Source: Nocardioides carbamazepini (GTDB lineage Bacteria; Actinomycetota; Actinomycetes; Propionibacteriales; Nocardioidaceae). From it: a DNA stretch of 64,000 bases. The notes under the pieces are model-generated. The model did no database searches and had not been told where the DNA came from. It saw nothing but the letters and a program-made list of their open reading frames with translations. A program made the position numbers and the translations under genes. Shown piece after piece: positions 53,042 to 60,661 of the stretch; position 1 is the first letter of the stretch, and the number at the start of each line of letters is the position of its first letter. The stretch spans positions 1-64,000 of the forward strand of contig NZ_JAHTLF010000023.1 in the NCBI RefSeq assembly GCF_024614185.1. The letters run 5' to 3'.

Positions 53042-54540
53042 CCGATCTGCTCAGCGCCGACCCGGCGACCCGCCTCGCCCCCAAGGGGCGGATCCTCGTG
53101 GGCGGCGCATGGGTGACGGGCTCCGGCGAGGACATCGTCGCCACCGACCCCGCCGACGGCAGCACGGTCGCGACCCTGGCCGGCGCGACGCCGGCCGACG
53201 TCGAGGTCGCCGTACGCCGTGGCGAGGCGGCGCGCTCGGCGGCGGCCTGGCGCGCGATGCTCCCGCACCAGCGGGCCCGCCACCTGTCCCGCGTCGCCGA
53301 CCTGATCGAGACCCGCAGCGAGCAGCTGGCCGTGCTGCAGAGCCGCGACAACGGCAAGCCGATCGCCGAGACCCGGACCCTGGTCGCGAGCGCTGCCGGG
53401 ACGTTCCGCTACGTCGCGGCCCTGCTGGAGACCCAGGAGGGCGCGATCCCGCCCTCGCGCGGTGACCACCTGGCGTTCTCGGTACACGAGCCGATCGGCG
53501 TGGTCGGGGCGATCACCCCGTGGAACAGCCCGATCGCCTCGGACGCCCAGAAGGTCGCCCCGGCACTCGCCGCCGGCAACGCCGTGATCCTCAAGCCCGC
53601 CGCCTGGACGCCGCTGCTCGCCCTGGAGCTCGGCGCGCTGCTGCTCGAGGCCGGCCTGCCCGAGGGGCTGGTCAGCGTGCTGCCGGGCCCCGGCCGCACC
53701 GTCGGCCAGGCACTGGTCGAGCACCCCGGCGTCGGCCACCTCTCCTTCACGGGCGGCACCGACACCGGCCGCGAGCTGGCCGCCACGGCCGCCCGGCTGC
53801 TGAAGACGACCTCTCTCGAGCTCGGCGGGAAGTCGCCGACCATCGTGCTCCCGGACGCCGACCTCGACGTCGCGGTCAACGGCATCCTGTTCGGGATCTT
53901 CAGCTCCCAGGGCCAGTCCTGCATCGCCGGCTCCCGCCTGTTCGTCCACGACAGCGTGTACGACGAGGTGGTGGCCCGCGTGGCCGAGCGCGCCGACGCG
54001 CTGCGGGTCGGCCACCCGCGGGCCGCCGGCACCCAGCTCGGTCCGCTCATCACGCCCGCGCACCGCGACTCCGTCGAGCGGTTCATCGCCGACGGGCTCG
54101 CCGCCGGGGGCACCCTCCGGGCCGGCGGCGTGCGGCCCTCCGACCCGGACCTGCGGGCCGGCAGCTATCTGCGGCCCACCGTGATCGACGGCCTCCCGGC
54201 CGACGCGCGGATCGTGCGGGACGAGATCTTCGGCCCGGTGCTCGTCGCCCTGCGCTGGCGCGACGAGGAGGAGCTGGTCGCGGCGGCCAACGACACGACC
54301 TACGGGCTGGCGTGCGGCATCTGGACCCGCGACTTCGCCCGGGCGTGGCGGATCGCCCGGGCCATCGACGCCGGCACGGTCTGGGTCAACACCTACAAGC
54401 AGCTGTCGATCGCGACGCCGTTCGGCGGAGTGAAGGACAGTGGCTCCTCCCGCGAGAAGGGGCTCGGCGCGATCCGCGCCTACCAACGGCAGAAGAGCAT
54501 CTACCTCGGGACGTCCGGGCCAATCGCCTGGGCCGACTGA
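53038..54540 (+). CDS. NAD(P)-dependent aldehyde dehydrogenase
   Basis: 500 aa, normal length. Catalytic Cys in 'FSSQGQSCIAGSRLFV', base Glu in 'TSLELGGKSPTIVLPDADLDVAV' and the cofactor-site 'VVGAITPWNSPIASDAQKVAPALAAGNAVILKPA' are intact. It oxidises an aldehyde to the acid, probably that made by the ThDP enzyme whose stop overlaps this ATG. Confidence 0.93.
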   Translation: MTDLLSADPATRLAPKGRILVGGAWVTGSGEDIVATDPADGSTVATLAGATPADVEVAVRRGEAARSAAAWRAMLPHQRARHLSRVADLIETRSEQLAVLQSRDNGKPIAETRTLVASAAGTFRYVAALLETQEGAIPPSRGDHLAFSVHEPIGVVGAITPWNSPIASDAQKVAPALAAGNAVILKPAAWTPLLALELGALLLEAGLPEGLVSVLPGPGRTVGQALVEHPGVGHLSFTGGTDTGRELAATAARLLKTTSLELGGKSPTIVLPDADLDVAVNGILFGIFSSQGQSCIAGSRLFVHDSVYDEVVARVAERADALRVGHPRAAGTQLGPLITPAHRDSVERFIADGLAAGGTLRAGGVRPSDPDLRAGSYLRPTVIDGLPADARIVRDEIFGPVLVALRWRDEEELVAAANDTTYGLACGIWTRDFARAWRIARAIDAGTVWVNTYKQLSIATPFGGVKDSGSSREKGLGAIRAYQRQKSIYLGTSGPIAWAD

Positions 54541-54599
54541 ACCGACCGGCTGACAGAGCAGACCGGGCTGACTGAGCTGACTGAGAGAGGCGAAGAGAC

Positions 54600-55730
54600 A
54601 TGAGCGTGCACGTGGGCATCGTCGGGGGCGGCATCGGCGGCCTGGCCGCCGCCATCGGCCTCCGCGCGCAGGGGGTCGAGGTGACCGTCTTCGAGCAGGC
54701 ACCCGAGTTCGGCCGCGTCGGCGCGGACATCAACCTGACCCCCAACGCGGTCCGGGCCCTCGACGGCCTGGGCGCAGGAGTCGGTGCGGCGATCCGGGAC
54801 TCGGCCGCGCGGCCGTCGTACCGGATCAGCCGGACCTGGGACACGGGGGAGGAGACGTCGCGGTTGGAGATGGGTGCCGCCGCCGAGCAGAAGTACGCCG
54901 CGCCCCAGCTGACCATCCACCGCGCCGACCTCCTGGCGGCCCTCGAGACCGCACTTCCGGACGACGTGATCCGCCTCGGGCAACGGCTGACCGCCCTCGA
55001 GCAGACCCCCGGTGAGCCGGTGCGCCTCGGCTTCGACGGCGGCGTGACGGCCGAGGTCGACGTCGCGGTCGGCGCGGACGGCATCCACTCCAGCGTCCGC
55101 TCGGAGCTCTTCGGCAAGGAGAGCCCGGAGTTCACCGGGGTCGTCGCGTTCCGCGCGGTCGTCCCGTCCGACCGGCTCGACGTCCCCAACCTGGACGCGT
55201 TCACGAAGTGGTGGGGACCCGACGCCGAGACGCAGATCGTCACCTTCCCGCTCAACCGCGGGCGGGACACGTTCATCTTCGCGACCACCCCGCAGGAGTC
55301 GTGGACCGAGGAGTCCTGGACGACGCCGGGCGACGTGGTCGAGCTGCGGGCGATGTACGAGCGGTTCCACCCGGAGGCACGCGCGCTGCTGGCGGCGTGT
55401 GACTCGGTGCTGAAGTCCGCGCTCTACGTCCGGGACCCGCTGCCGCAGTGGTCCCTCGGCCGGGCCACCCTGCTCGGCGACGCGGCGCACCCGATGATGC
55501 CGTTCATGGCCCAGGGCGCGGCCATGTCCATCGAGGACGCGGTCGTGCTCACCCGGACGCTCACGCTGGGCGGACCCGACGTCGAGCAGGCGCTCAAGGC
55601 CTACGAGTCCGCGCGCCTGCCCCGCGCCAGCCGGATCCAGATCGGCTCACGCGGCAACACCTGGCTGAAGTCGAGTGCGGACGCCGACTGGGTCTACGCC
55701 TACGACGCCTGGACCACCGACCTGGCCTGA
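54600..55730 (+). CDS. FAD-dependent aromatic-ring monooxygenase (salicylate hydroxylase-like)
   Basis: 376 aa. 'VGIVGGGIGGLAAAIGLRAQGVEVTVFEQA' (GxGxxG), 'VGADGIHSSVRSELFG' (DG motif) and 'LGDAAHPMMPFMAQGAAMSIEDAVVL' (GD motif) define a class A flavin monooxygenase. It would hydroxylate a phenolic ring with NAD(P)H and O2, making the substrate for the dioxygenase at 47461. It follows the aldehyde dehydrogenase by 59 nt containing short GCTGACTGA-like repeats. Confidence 0.92.
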   Translation: MSVHVGIVGGGIGGLAAAIGLRAQGVEVTVFEQAPEFGRVGADINLTPNAVRALDGLGAGVGAAIRDSAARPSYRISRTWDTGEETSRLEMGAAAEQKYAAPQLTIHRADLLAALETALPDDVIRLGQRLTALEQTPGEPVRLGFDGGVTAEVDVAVGADGIHSSVRSELFGKESPEFTGVVAFRAVVPSDRLDVPNLDAFTKWWGPDAETQIVTFPLNRGRDTFIFATTPQESWTEESWTTPGDVVELRAMYERFHPEARALLAACDSVLKSALYVRDPLPQWSLGRATLLGDAAHPMMPFMAQGAAMSIEDAVVLTRTLTLGGPDVEQALKAYESARLPRASRIQIGSRGNTWLKSSADADWVYAYDAWTTDLA

Positions 55731-55921
55731 ACCCACTGCCGAGGCGTCGCGGCCTCCCGGTCAGGAGACCGGTGTCACGGGACCCGGATGGCGCTGCGCC
55801 GTCCGGGTCTTCGGCGTCTCCGGCGGACGCGCCCGGGCCGCGGACCAGTGGGCCGGGAGCGACCGGGGCGACCGGGGGCGGGCCCGGGCCGGCGAGATCG
55901 GCATCACCTTCGTCAGCGATC

Positions 55922-55956
55922 GTACTAGTACTAAGATACTTGCAACCAAAGTATCT
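55922..55956. promoter_or_regulatory. Operators before the second marR gene
   Basis: GTACTAGTAC (55922-55931) and AGATACTT-N7-AAGTATCT (55934-55956) are perfect palindromes 39 nt before the MarR start at 55995. The eleven bases CCAAAGTATCT recur in the minus-strand operator region at 60535-60546. Confidence 0.65.
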
Positions 55957-55994
55957 CGCGCGACTCGGAGTCGCCGTGTGAAGGAGCGCTCGCG

Positions 55995-56558
55995 ATGTCA
56001 GACCAGAGCCGCCCGCGTCGGGGGCGTCCCGCCGCAGTCGAGCCGGACGAGGTCGACGCGATCCTCGCGGACTGGGCGGTCCAGCGGCCCTCCCTGGAGT
56101 CCTCGCCGATCGGGGTCTTCGGCCGGATCAGCCGGATCAACACGGTGCAGCGCTCCATCCTGCGCGACGTCGACGATCGCTACGGCCTGACGCTGGCGTC
56201 CTTCGACGTCCTGGCCAACCTCCGGCGCTCCGGGCCGCCCCATCGCAAGACGGCCGGCCAGCTGGCGGAGTCCTCCCTCCTCACGACGGGGGGCATCACG
56301 CTGCGCCTGGACAAGGCGGAGGCCGACGGCCTGGTCCGGCGGGTCCGGTCCGAGGAGGACCGCCGGGTCGTGCATGCCGAGCTCACCGACCGCGGCCGCG
56401 AGCTCATCGACAAGGTCGTCGACGCCCACGTGAGCACGGAGCGCGAGATGCTCGCCGAGCTCAGCGACGACGACGTCGAGGTGCTGTGCGACCTGTTGCG
56501 CTCGCTGGGCAGGTCGCTGCAGGCCCACACGCGACGAGCCGGCCGGTCACCTGAGTGA
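55995..56558 (+). CDS. MarR-family regulator (second paralog)
   Basis: 187 aa. 'LTLASFDVLANLRRSGPPHRKTAGQLAESSLLTTGGITLRLDKAEADGLVRRVRSEEDRRVVHAELT' is the winged helix, closely related to the protein at 46813. A basic, disordered-looking N-terminus comes first. AAGGAGCG precedes the ATG. It probably controls itself and the minus-strand M24/ABC operon (60460-56617), whose promoter shares its operator motif. Confidence 0.9.
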   Translation: MSDQSRPRRGRPAAVEPDEVDAILADWAVQRPSLESSPIGVFGRISRINTVQRSILRDVDDRYGLTLASFDVLANLRRSGPPHRKTAGQLAESSLLTTGGITLRLDKAEADGLVRRVRSEEDRRVVHAELTDRGRELIDKVVDAHVSTEREMLAELSDDDVEVLCDLLRSLGRSLQAHTRRAGRSPE

Positions 56559-56569
56559 CCGGCCGGCTC
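56536..56569. terminator. Hairpin at the end of the second marR gene
   Basis: Perfect 15-bp stem, left arm 56536-56550 and right arm 56555-56569 (core CCGGCCGGTCAC), loop CTGA. The marR stop codon lies within the right side. No T-tract; probably a terminator between convergent genes. Confidence 0.6.
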
Positions 56570-56580
56570 GGCCGTGCTGG

Positions 56581-56615
56581 CCGGGTCTCCGAGGGTCGGG
56601 CCCTCGGCGACCCGG
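56581..56615 (-). terminator. Hairpin after the SsuA/TauA-type binding-protein gene
   Basis: CCGGGTC-T-CCGAGGG pairs with CCCTCGG-C-GACCCGG around a 5-nt loop (one T-C mismatch). It begins 1 nt after the stop of the minus-strand gene ending at 56617. Confidence 0.6.
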
Positions 56616-56616
56616 C

Positions 56617-57615
56617 TCAGCCCTGCGGGAGGTGCGCGTTGGTGAAGAAGGTGCTCACGTCCTTGCCTTCGGGGACGTCCGTGTGGGCGACGAGGAAGTC
56701 GTAGCCGCTGCGGAAGAGATCCTCGGAGATGGCGCCGACCGGCGAGCCGTCCGCCGGTGCCGTGAACAGCTCGCTCACCAGCGCGAACTCCTTCTCGGCA
56801 CCGCTGGCCGGATAGGCGGAGTTGGCCTTGGTGAAGGCGGCGACCGCCGCGTCCGGGTCCTCCATCGCGGCCTCCTTGGCGCAGGCCGTGGCCGCGACGA
56901 ACCGGTCGACGAGGTCGGGGTCCTTCTCGATCAGCGCGTCGCTGGTGATGATGACGTCGCCGGGCAGGTTCACCCCGTGGTCGGCGTACAGCAGGGGCTC
57001 GGACTCCAGGCCCTTCTCGGACAGGTTGGCCGCCATGAAGCTGAGGCCGAGCATGGCGTCCACCTTGCGCTGGAGGATGGCGGTCATCTTCACCTGGATG
57101 TTCATGTTGACCATCTCGACCCGGTCCTCGGCGAGGTCGTTGACCTCGGCCAGGGCCGGGAAGAGCGTGCTGGGCGAGTCGCCCGCCGTGAAGGCGAGCT
57201 TCTTCCCCTCGAGGTCGGAGAGGTCGGTGATGTCGCTGTCGCGGGGGACCAGCACCGACAGCGGGCTGATGTCGAGGTACGACATCACGGCCTTGACCTC
57301 CGCCCCCTTCGCGGCGAGCCCGATCATCGTCGACGGGTCCGCCTGGCCGAACTCGTCCGCGCCGCTGGCGACGGTCTGGACGGTCGAGCTCGATCCCTTG
57401 CCCTCGGCGAGGTCGAGCTCGATGTCCTGGTCGGCGAAGCAGCCGCGCTCGATGCCGAGGAAGTACGGGGCCTCCTTGGCGGTCAAGATGGCGCCGAGGC
57501 GCAGGGTCACCTTGTCGGTCGAGGCGTCCGCGCCGTCGCCGGAGCCCCCACCGCATGCGCTGAGCGCACAGGTGAGGACGGCGGCGCCCGCGACGGTGGC
57601 GATCGTACGTGTCAT
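56617..57615 (-). CDS. ABC importer solute-binding lipoprotein, NMT1/SsuA/TauA type
   Basis: 332 aa. Lipoprotein signal 'ATVAGAAVLTCALSAC' with L-S-A-C lipobox. The mature part starts 'LRLGAILTAKEAPYFLGIERGCFADQDIELDLAEG', with lobe marks 'DEFGQADPSTMIGLAAKGAEVKAVMSYLD' and 'GKKLAFTAGDSPSTLFPAL'. It binds a small organic ligand outside the cell. ATG 57615 follows AAAGGC. Last of the operon M24-ATPase-permease-SBP; the substrate is probably aromatic given the shared MarR operator. Confidence 0.9.
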   Translation of the reverse strand: MTRTIATVAGAAVLTCALSACGGGSGDGADASTDKVTLRLGAILTAKEAPYFLGIERGCFADQDIELDLAEGKGSSSTVQTVASGADEFGQADPSTMIGLAAKGAEVKAVMSYLDISPLSVLVPRDSDITDLSDLEGKKLAFTAGDSPSTLFPALAEVNDLAEDRVEMVNMNIQVKMTAILQRKVDAMLGLSFMAANLSEKGLESEPLLYADHGVNLPGDVIITSDALIEKDPDLVDRFVAATACAKEAAMEDPDAAVAAFTKANSAYPASGAEKEFALVSELFTAPADGSPVGAISEDLFRSGYDFLVAHTDVPEGKDVSTFFTNAHLPQG

Positions 57616-57659
57616 GAGTGTCGTGCCTTTCGTGTGAGACGTGCCCGGGGTACGAGTCG

Positions 57660-58442
57660 TCAGTGGGGTTGCCGCTGGGAGGAGTGCCAGGGGACGACGA
57701 GCCGCTCGACGGCGGCGACGAGGTAGAAGAAGGCGGTCGCGACGGCGGAGAGCAGGATCATCACGGCGAAGATCAGCGCCGTGTCGAGCTGGCCGCCCGC
57801 GGAGACCAGCACGTAGCCCCAGCCGCGGTCGGACGCGATGAACTCGCTCACGAGCGCGCCGATGACGGCAAGACTGGTCGCGACCTTGAGACCGGCGAAG
57901 ATGCTCGGCAGCGCATGCGGGAGCCGGACCTTCAAGAACAGCCGCAGGCGGGTCGCCGCCATGACCCGCGCGAGGTGGATCATCTCGGCGTCGACGCTGC
58001 GCAGTCCCATCACCGTGTTGACCAGCAGCGGGAAGAACGTCACCAGCGCGGTCATCGCGATCGTCGGTGCCATGCCGAAGCCGAACCAGACGACGAACAG
58101 CGGGGCGAGGCCCACCTTGGGCACGCTGTTGAGGGCGACGATCGGCGGGTACAGCAGCCGCTCGAGCAGACGAGAGGTCACGATGACCATCCCGAGGGGG
58201 ATCGCGATCAGCGCGCTCAGCGCGAAGCCGCCGACGATCTCCAGGATCGTCCACCGGCCGTGCGTGATCAGCAGGTCACGGGTCTCCCAGCCGCGCTCGA
58301 CCACCTGGCTGACCGACGGGAGCATGTAGTCGGGCACGCCCCCGAGCTGGGCGACGAGCTCCCACGCGAGCAGGATCGCGCCGAAGGAGATGAACGGCCA
58401 CAGGGCGTTGCCGAGGGCGCGGCGGATCACGTCAGTCCTCAT
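57660..58442 (-). CDS. ABC importer permease, SsuC/TauC type
   Basis: 260 aa with about six hydrophobic segments. The SsuC-like 'NSVPKVGLAPLFVVWFGFGMAPTIAMTALVTFFPLLVNTVMGLRSVDAEMIHLARVMAATRLRLFLKVRLPHALPSIFAGLKVA' region includes the EAA loop. The start overlaps the ATPase stop by 11 nt. Confidence 0.93.
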   Translation of the reverse strand: MRTDVIRRALGNALWPFISFGAILLAWELVAQLGGVPDYMLPSVSQVVERGWETRDLLITHGRWTILEIVGGFALSALIAIPLGMVIVTSRLLERLLYPPIVALNSVPKVGLAPLFVVWFGFGMAPTIAMTALVTFFPLLVNTVMGLRSVDAEMIHLARVMAATRLRLFLKVRLPHALPSIFAGLKVATSLAVIGALVSEFIASDRGWGYVLVSAGGQLDTALIFAVMILLSAVATAFFYLVAAVERLVVPWHSSQRQPH

Positions 58443-59256
58443 GGATGACCCCCAGCGCCTCGAACTGCTGGCGGATGGTCCGGACGTAGCCCAGGAACTC
58501 CGGTGTCTCCTTGACCTCCAGTCGCCGGGGGAAGGGCAGCTCGATCGGGATGTCGGCGTGGATCCGCCCCGGGCGCGGCGTCATCACGATCACGCGCTGG
58601 GCGAGGAAGACCGCCTCCTCGATGTCGTGGGTGACGAGTACGGCCGTCTTGCGGTCGCGCGACCAGATCCGCTGGATGTCGATGCGCAGCTGGTCGCGGG
58701 TCAGCGCGTCCAGCGCGCCGAGTGGCTCGTCGAGGAGCAGCAGGGGAGGGTCGTGCACCAGCGCCCGGCAGATCGCCACCCGCTGCCGCATCCCGCCCGA
58801 GAGCTCGTGCGGGAGCCGTCGCTCCATGCCCTCCAGGCCGACGGAGTGGAGCAGTCGGAGGGCGGTCTCGCGATGCCGGTCGGTGCGCTGGCCCCTCATC
58901 TCGAACTGGACCAGCACGTTGGACAGGACGTCGCGCCACGGCAGGAGGAGGTCCTTCTGGAACACGAAGCCCAGGTCGGTCAGGGGCGCCGTGACGGCTC
59001 GGCCGTCGACGACGACGTCGCCGCTGGTCGCCGGGGTGAGGCCGGCGATCATCGAGAGCAGGGTGCTCTTGCCGCATCCGCTGGGCCCGAGCAGCGCGAC
59101 GAACTCGCCCTTGTCGACGGTCAGGCCGATCGGGTCGACGGCGTGCACCTTGTCGCGACCGCGCACGTCGAAGACCTTGGTGACGTCGCGCGCGGCGATG
59201 TAGCTCGGCGCCATCGCGCTCGGTGGGGCCATCGCCTCAACCTCCGTGCTGGACAT
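58432..59256 (-). CDS. ABC importer ATPase, SsuB/TauB type
   Basis: 274 aa. 'LLGPSGCGKSTLLSMIAGL', Q-loop 'FVFQKDLLLPWRDV', signature '[15 protein letters not shown]' and Walker B 'LLLLDEPLGALDALTRDQL' are intact. Two starts are possible: ATG 59256 with GAGGTGAG, inside the preceding gene, or ATG 59232 with GGAGG 8 nt upstream just after that gene's stop. Both are well placed, so the N-terminus is uncertain by 8 residues. Confidence 0.93.
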   Translation of the reverse strand: MSSTEVEAMAPPSAMAPSYIAARDVTKVFDVRGRDKVHAVDPIGLTVDKGEFVALLGPSGCGKSTLLSMIAGLTPATSGDVVVDGRAVTAPLTDLGFVFQKDLLLPWRDVLSNVLVQFEMRGQRTDRHRETALRLLHSVGLEGMERRLPHELSGGMRQRVAICRALVHDPPLLLLDEPLGALDALTRDQLRIDIQRIWSRDRKTAVLVTHDIEEAVFLAQRVIVMTPRPGRIHADIPIELPFPRRLEVKETPEFLGYVRTIRQQFEALGVIHED

Positions 59257-60460
59257 GAGGACTCACCTCGTTGAGCTCCCGGCAACCGCTGCCGGTCGCG
59301 ACCACGACGCCACCGACCAGCGCCCAGTGGCGCCCGAGGCGGGCGTCGGGCTGGAGGGAGAAGGTCATGCCCTCCTGGATCTCGAAGTCGAAGAGCGCGT
59401 TCTCGGTGTCGACGTGGGGGAAGCGCTCGGCGAACCCCGGGACCTGGCGGTCGATGCCGACGTCCAGCCCGCCGCCGGCCAGCAGTGGGTTGAGCGCGGC
59501 CACGTGCGGGGTGATGTGCCACGCGCCGGCCTCCGCGAGCGGCTCCTCCATCGCCTCGGCCACCTCCCGGAACGAGCGTCCGGGGGCGAGCAGGTCCCGG
59601 CCCACCTCGTACGCCGTCCGCGCGATCTCCGCGCACCGCAGGGTCGCGGCCGGCGGCTCGCCGACGAGCACGGAGCCGTTGATGTGGGTGTTGAGCTCCG
59701 CGAAGGTCGGGAACATCTCGAAGCCGACGATGTCCTGGTCCTCGAGGATGCGGGAGGGCTCCTCGCGGATGAGCCAGGAGGGCTCGCCCCAGGCGTAGTT
59801 GTCGAGGCCCGACTGCATCAGCATCCAGGTCACCCGCATGCCGTCGGCCAGCATCGACGCGTAGGCCGCGGCATACAGCTCGCGCTCGGAGACGCCGGGC
59901 TTGGCCAGCTCGCGCACGACGCGCACCGCCTGGTCGCCGGCGGCGGCGGCGCGCGCGAGCCGGCTCAGGTCGCGCTCGCTGCGGCAGGCCATGAGCAGGC
60001 CGAAGTCCGCGGTCACGTCGACGAACTCGGTGCCTTCGAGGCGGGAGGAGATCGCCTCCCAGGTCGGCTTCGGGACCCAGCCGCCCGCGGCGAACGGCGA
60101 GCCCCAGCCCAGTCCGATCACGCCGAGCCGGCGCCCAGCGAGCCCGAGCTCCTCGGCCACCTGGGGCATCAGCGCGGTGTGCCGGCCGATGCGCAGGTCG
60201 TCGATCCAGCTGTCGAGCTCCCGCTCCTTGCTGAGCATGTTCTGCGCGGCGACCTGGGCGGAGAACCCGATCATCACCGGCTCGCCGTCCCGGGGCACGA
60301 CGAGGTGCTGGTAGCGGCGGTCGTTCCCGAGGTACTGCCCTGCGTCGTAGCGGTCGCTGCGGTCGCTTCCGAACACCAGGAGGCCGTCGAGGCCCCGTTC
60401 GTCCATGAAGGCGTGGGTGCGGCTCCACCGGTAGCTGCGCTCGGGCTGCGCGGTTGTCAC
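59237..60460 (-). CDS. M24-family (creatinase/Xaa-Pro peptidase-like) protein, second copy
   Basis: 407 aa. Creatinase_N domain first ('RTHAFMDERGLDGLLVFGSDRSDRYDAGQYLGND'), then the pita-bread domain. Where M24 enzymes have their first metal aspartates this protein reads 'VGFEMFPTFAELNTHINGSVLVGEPP', so canonical ligands are missing. It resembles the protein at 36394 ('AGAWHITPHVAALNP', 'VGIDRQVPG'). It heads the minus-strand operon that encodes an SsuABC/TauABC-type importer, so it likely hydrolyses or binds the imported compound. Confidence 0.8.
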   Translation of the reverse strand: MTTAQPERSYRWSRTHAFMDERGLDGLLVFGSDRSDRYDAGQYLGNDRRYQHLVVPRDGEPVMIGFSAQVAAQNMLSKERELDSWIDDLRIGRHTALMPQVAEELGLAGRRLGVIGLGWGSPFAAGGWVPKPTWEAISSRLEGTEFVDVTADFGLLMACRSERDLSRLARAAAAGDQAVRVVRELAKPGVSERELYAAAYASMLADGMRVTWMLMQSGLDNYAWGEPSWLIREEPSRILEDQDIVGFEMFPTFAELNTHINGSVLVGEPPAATLRCAEIARTAYEVGRDLLAPGRSFREVAEAMEEPLAEAGAWHITPHVAALNPLLAGGGLDVGIDRQVPGFAERFPHVDTENALFDFEIQEGMTFSLQPDARLGRHWALVGGVVVATGSGCRELNEVSPHVQHGG

Positions 60461-60510
60461 GTCGTCTCTCCTCCGCCCGGCCGCCGTCTCCGGACGGCCC
60501 GTCGATTTGC

Positions 60511-60546
60511 CTTAGTGATGATTAGCTTATCACTAAGATACTTTGG
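60511..60546. promoter_or_regulatory. Operators before the M24/ABC operon
   Basis: CTTAGTGAT-N9-ATCACTAAG (60511-60537) is a perfect 9-bp-arm inverted repeat. It overlaps AAGATACTTTGG (60535-60546), whose complement CCAAAGTATCTT matches the marR operator at 55946-55956 over eleven bases. It lies 51-86 nt before the ATG at 60460. Confidence 0.65.
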
Positions 60547-60588
60547 ATGGAAGAGAAACGTGGATGCTCCGCGCCGTCGGCGGACCGG

Positions 60589-60631
60589 AAAAAAGCCTCG
60601 TGGCCCCTCCCGGGTGGGAGGGGCCACGAGG
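60589..60631 (-). terminator. Rho-independent terminator of fprA
   Basis: On the minus strand a perfect 16-bp stem (arms 60596-60611 and 60616-60631, loop of 4) is followed after one base by six T. It lies 30 nt after the FprA stop. The clearest intrinsic terminator in the window. Confidence 0.9.
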
Positions 60632-60661
60632 GGCGGATCGGCCCGCCGGAGCGGTGTCGGA

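Noticed and set aside
54541-54599. Short GACTGA repeats as a functional repeat element
   Set aside because: Only a few imperfect short copies in a 59-nt gap; could be simple slippage.
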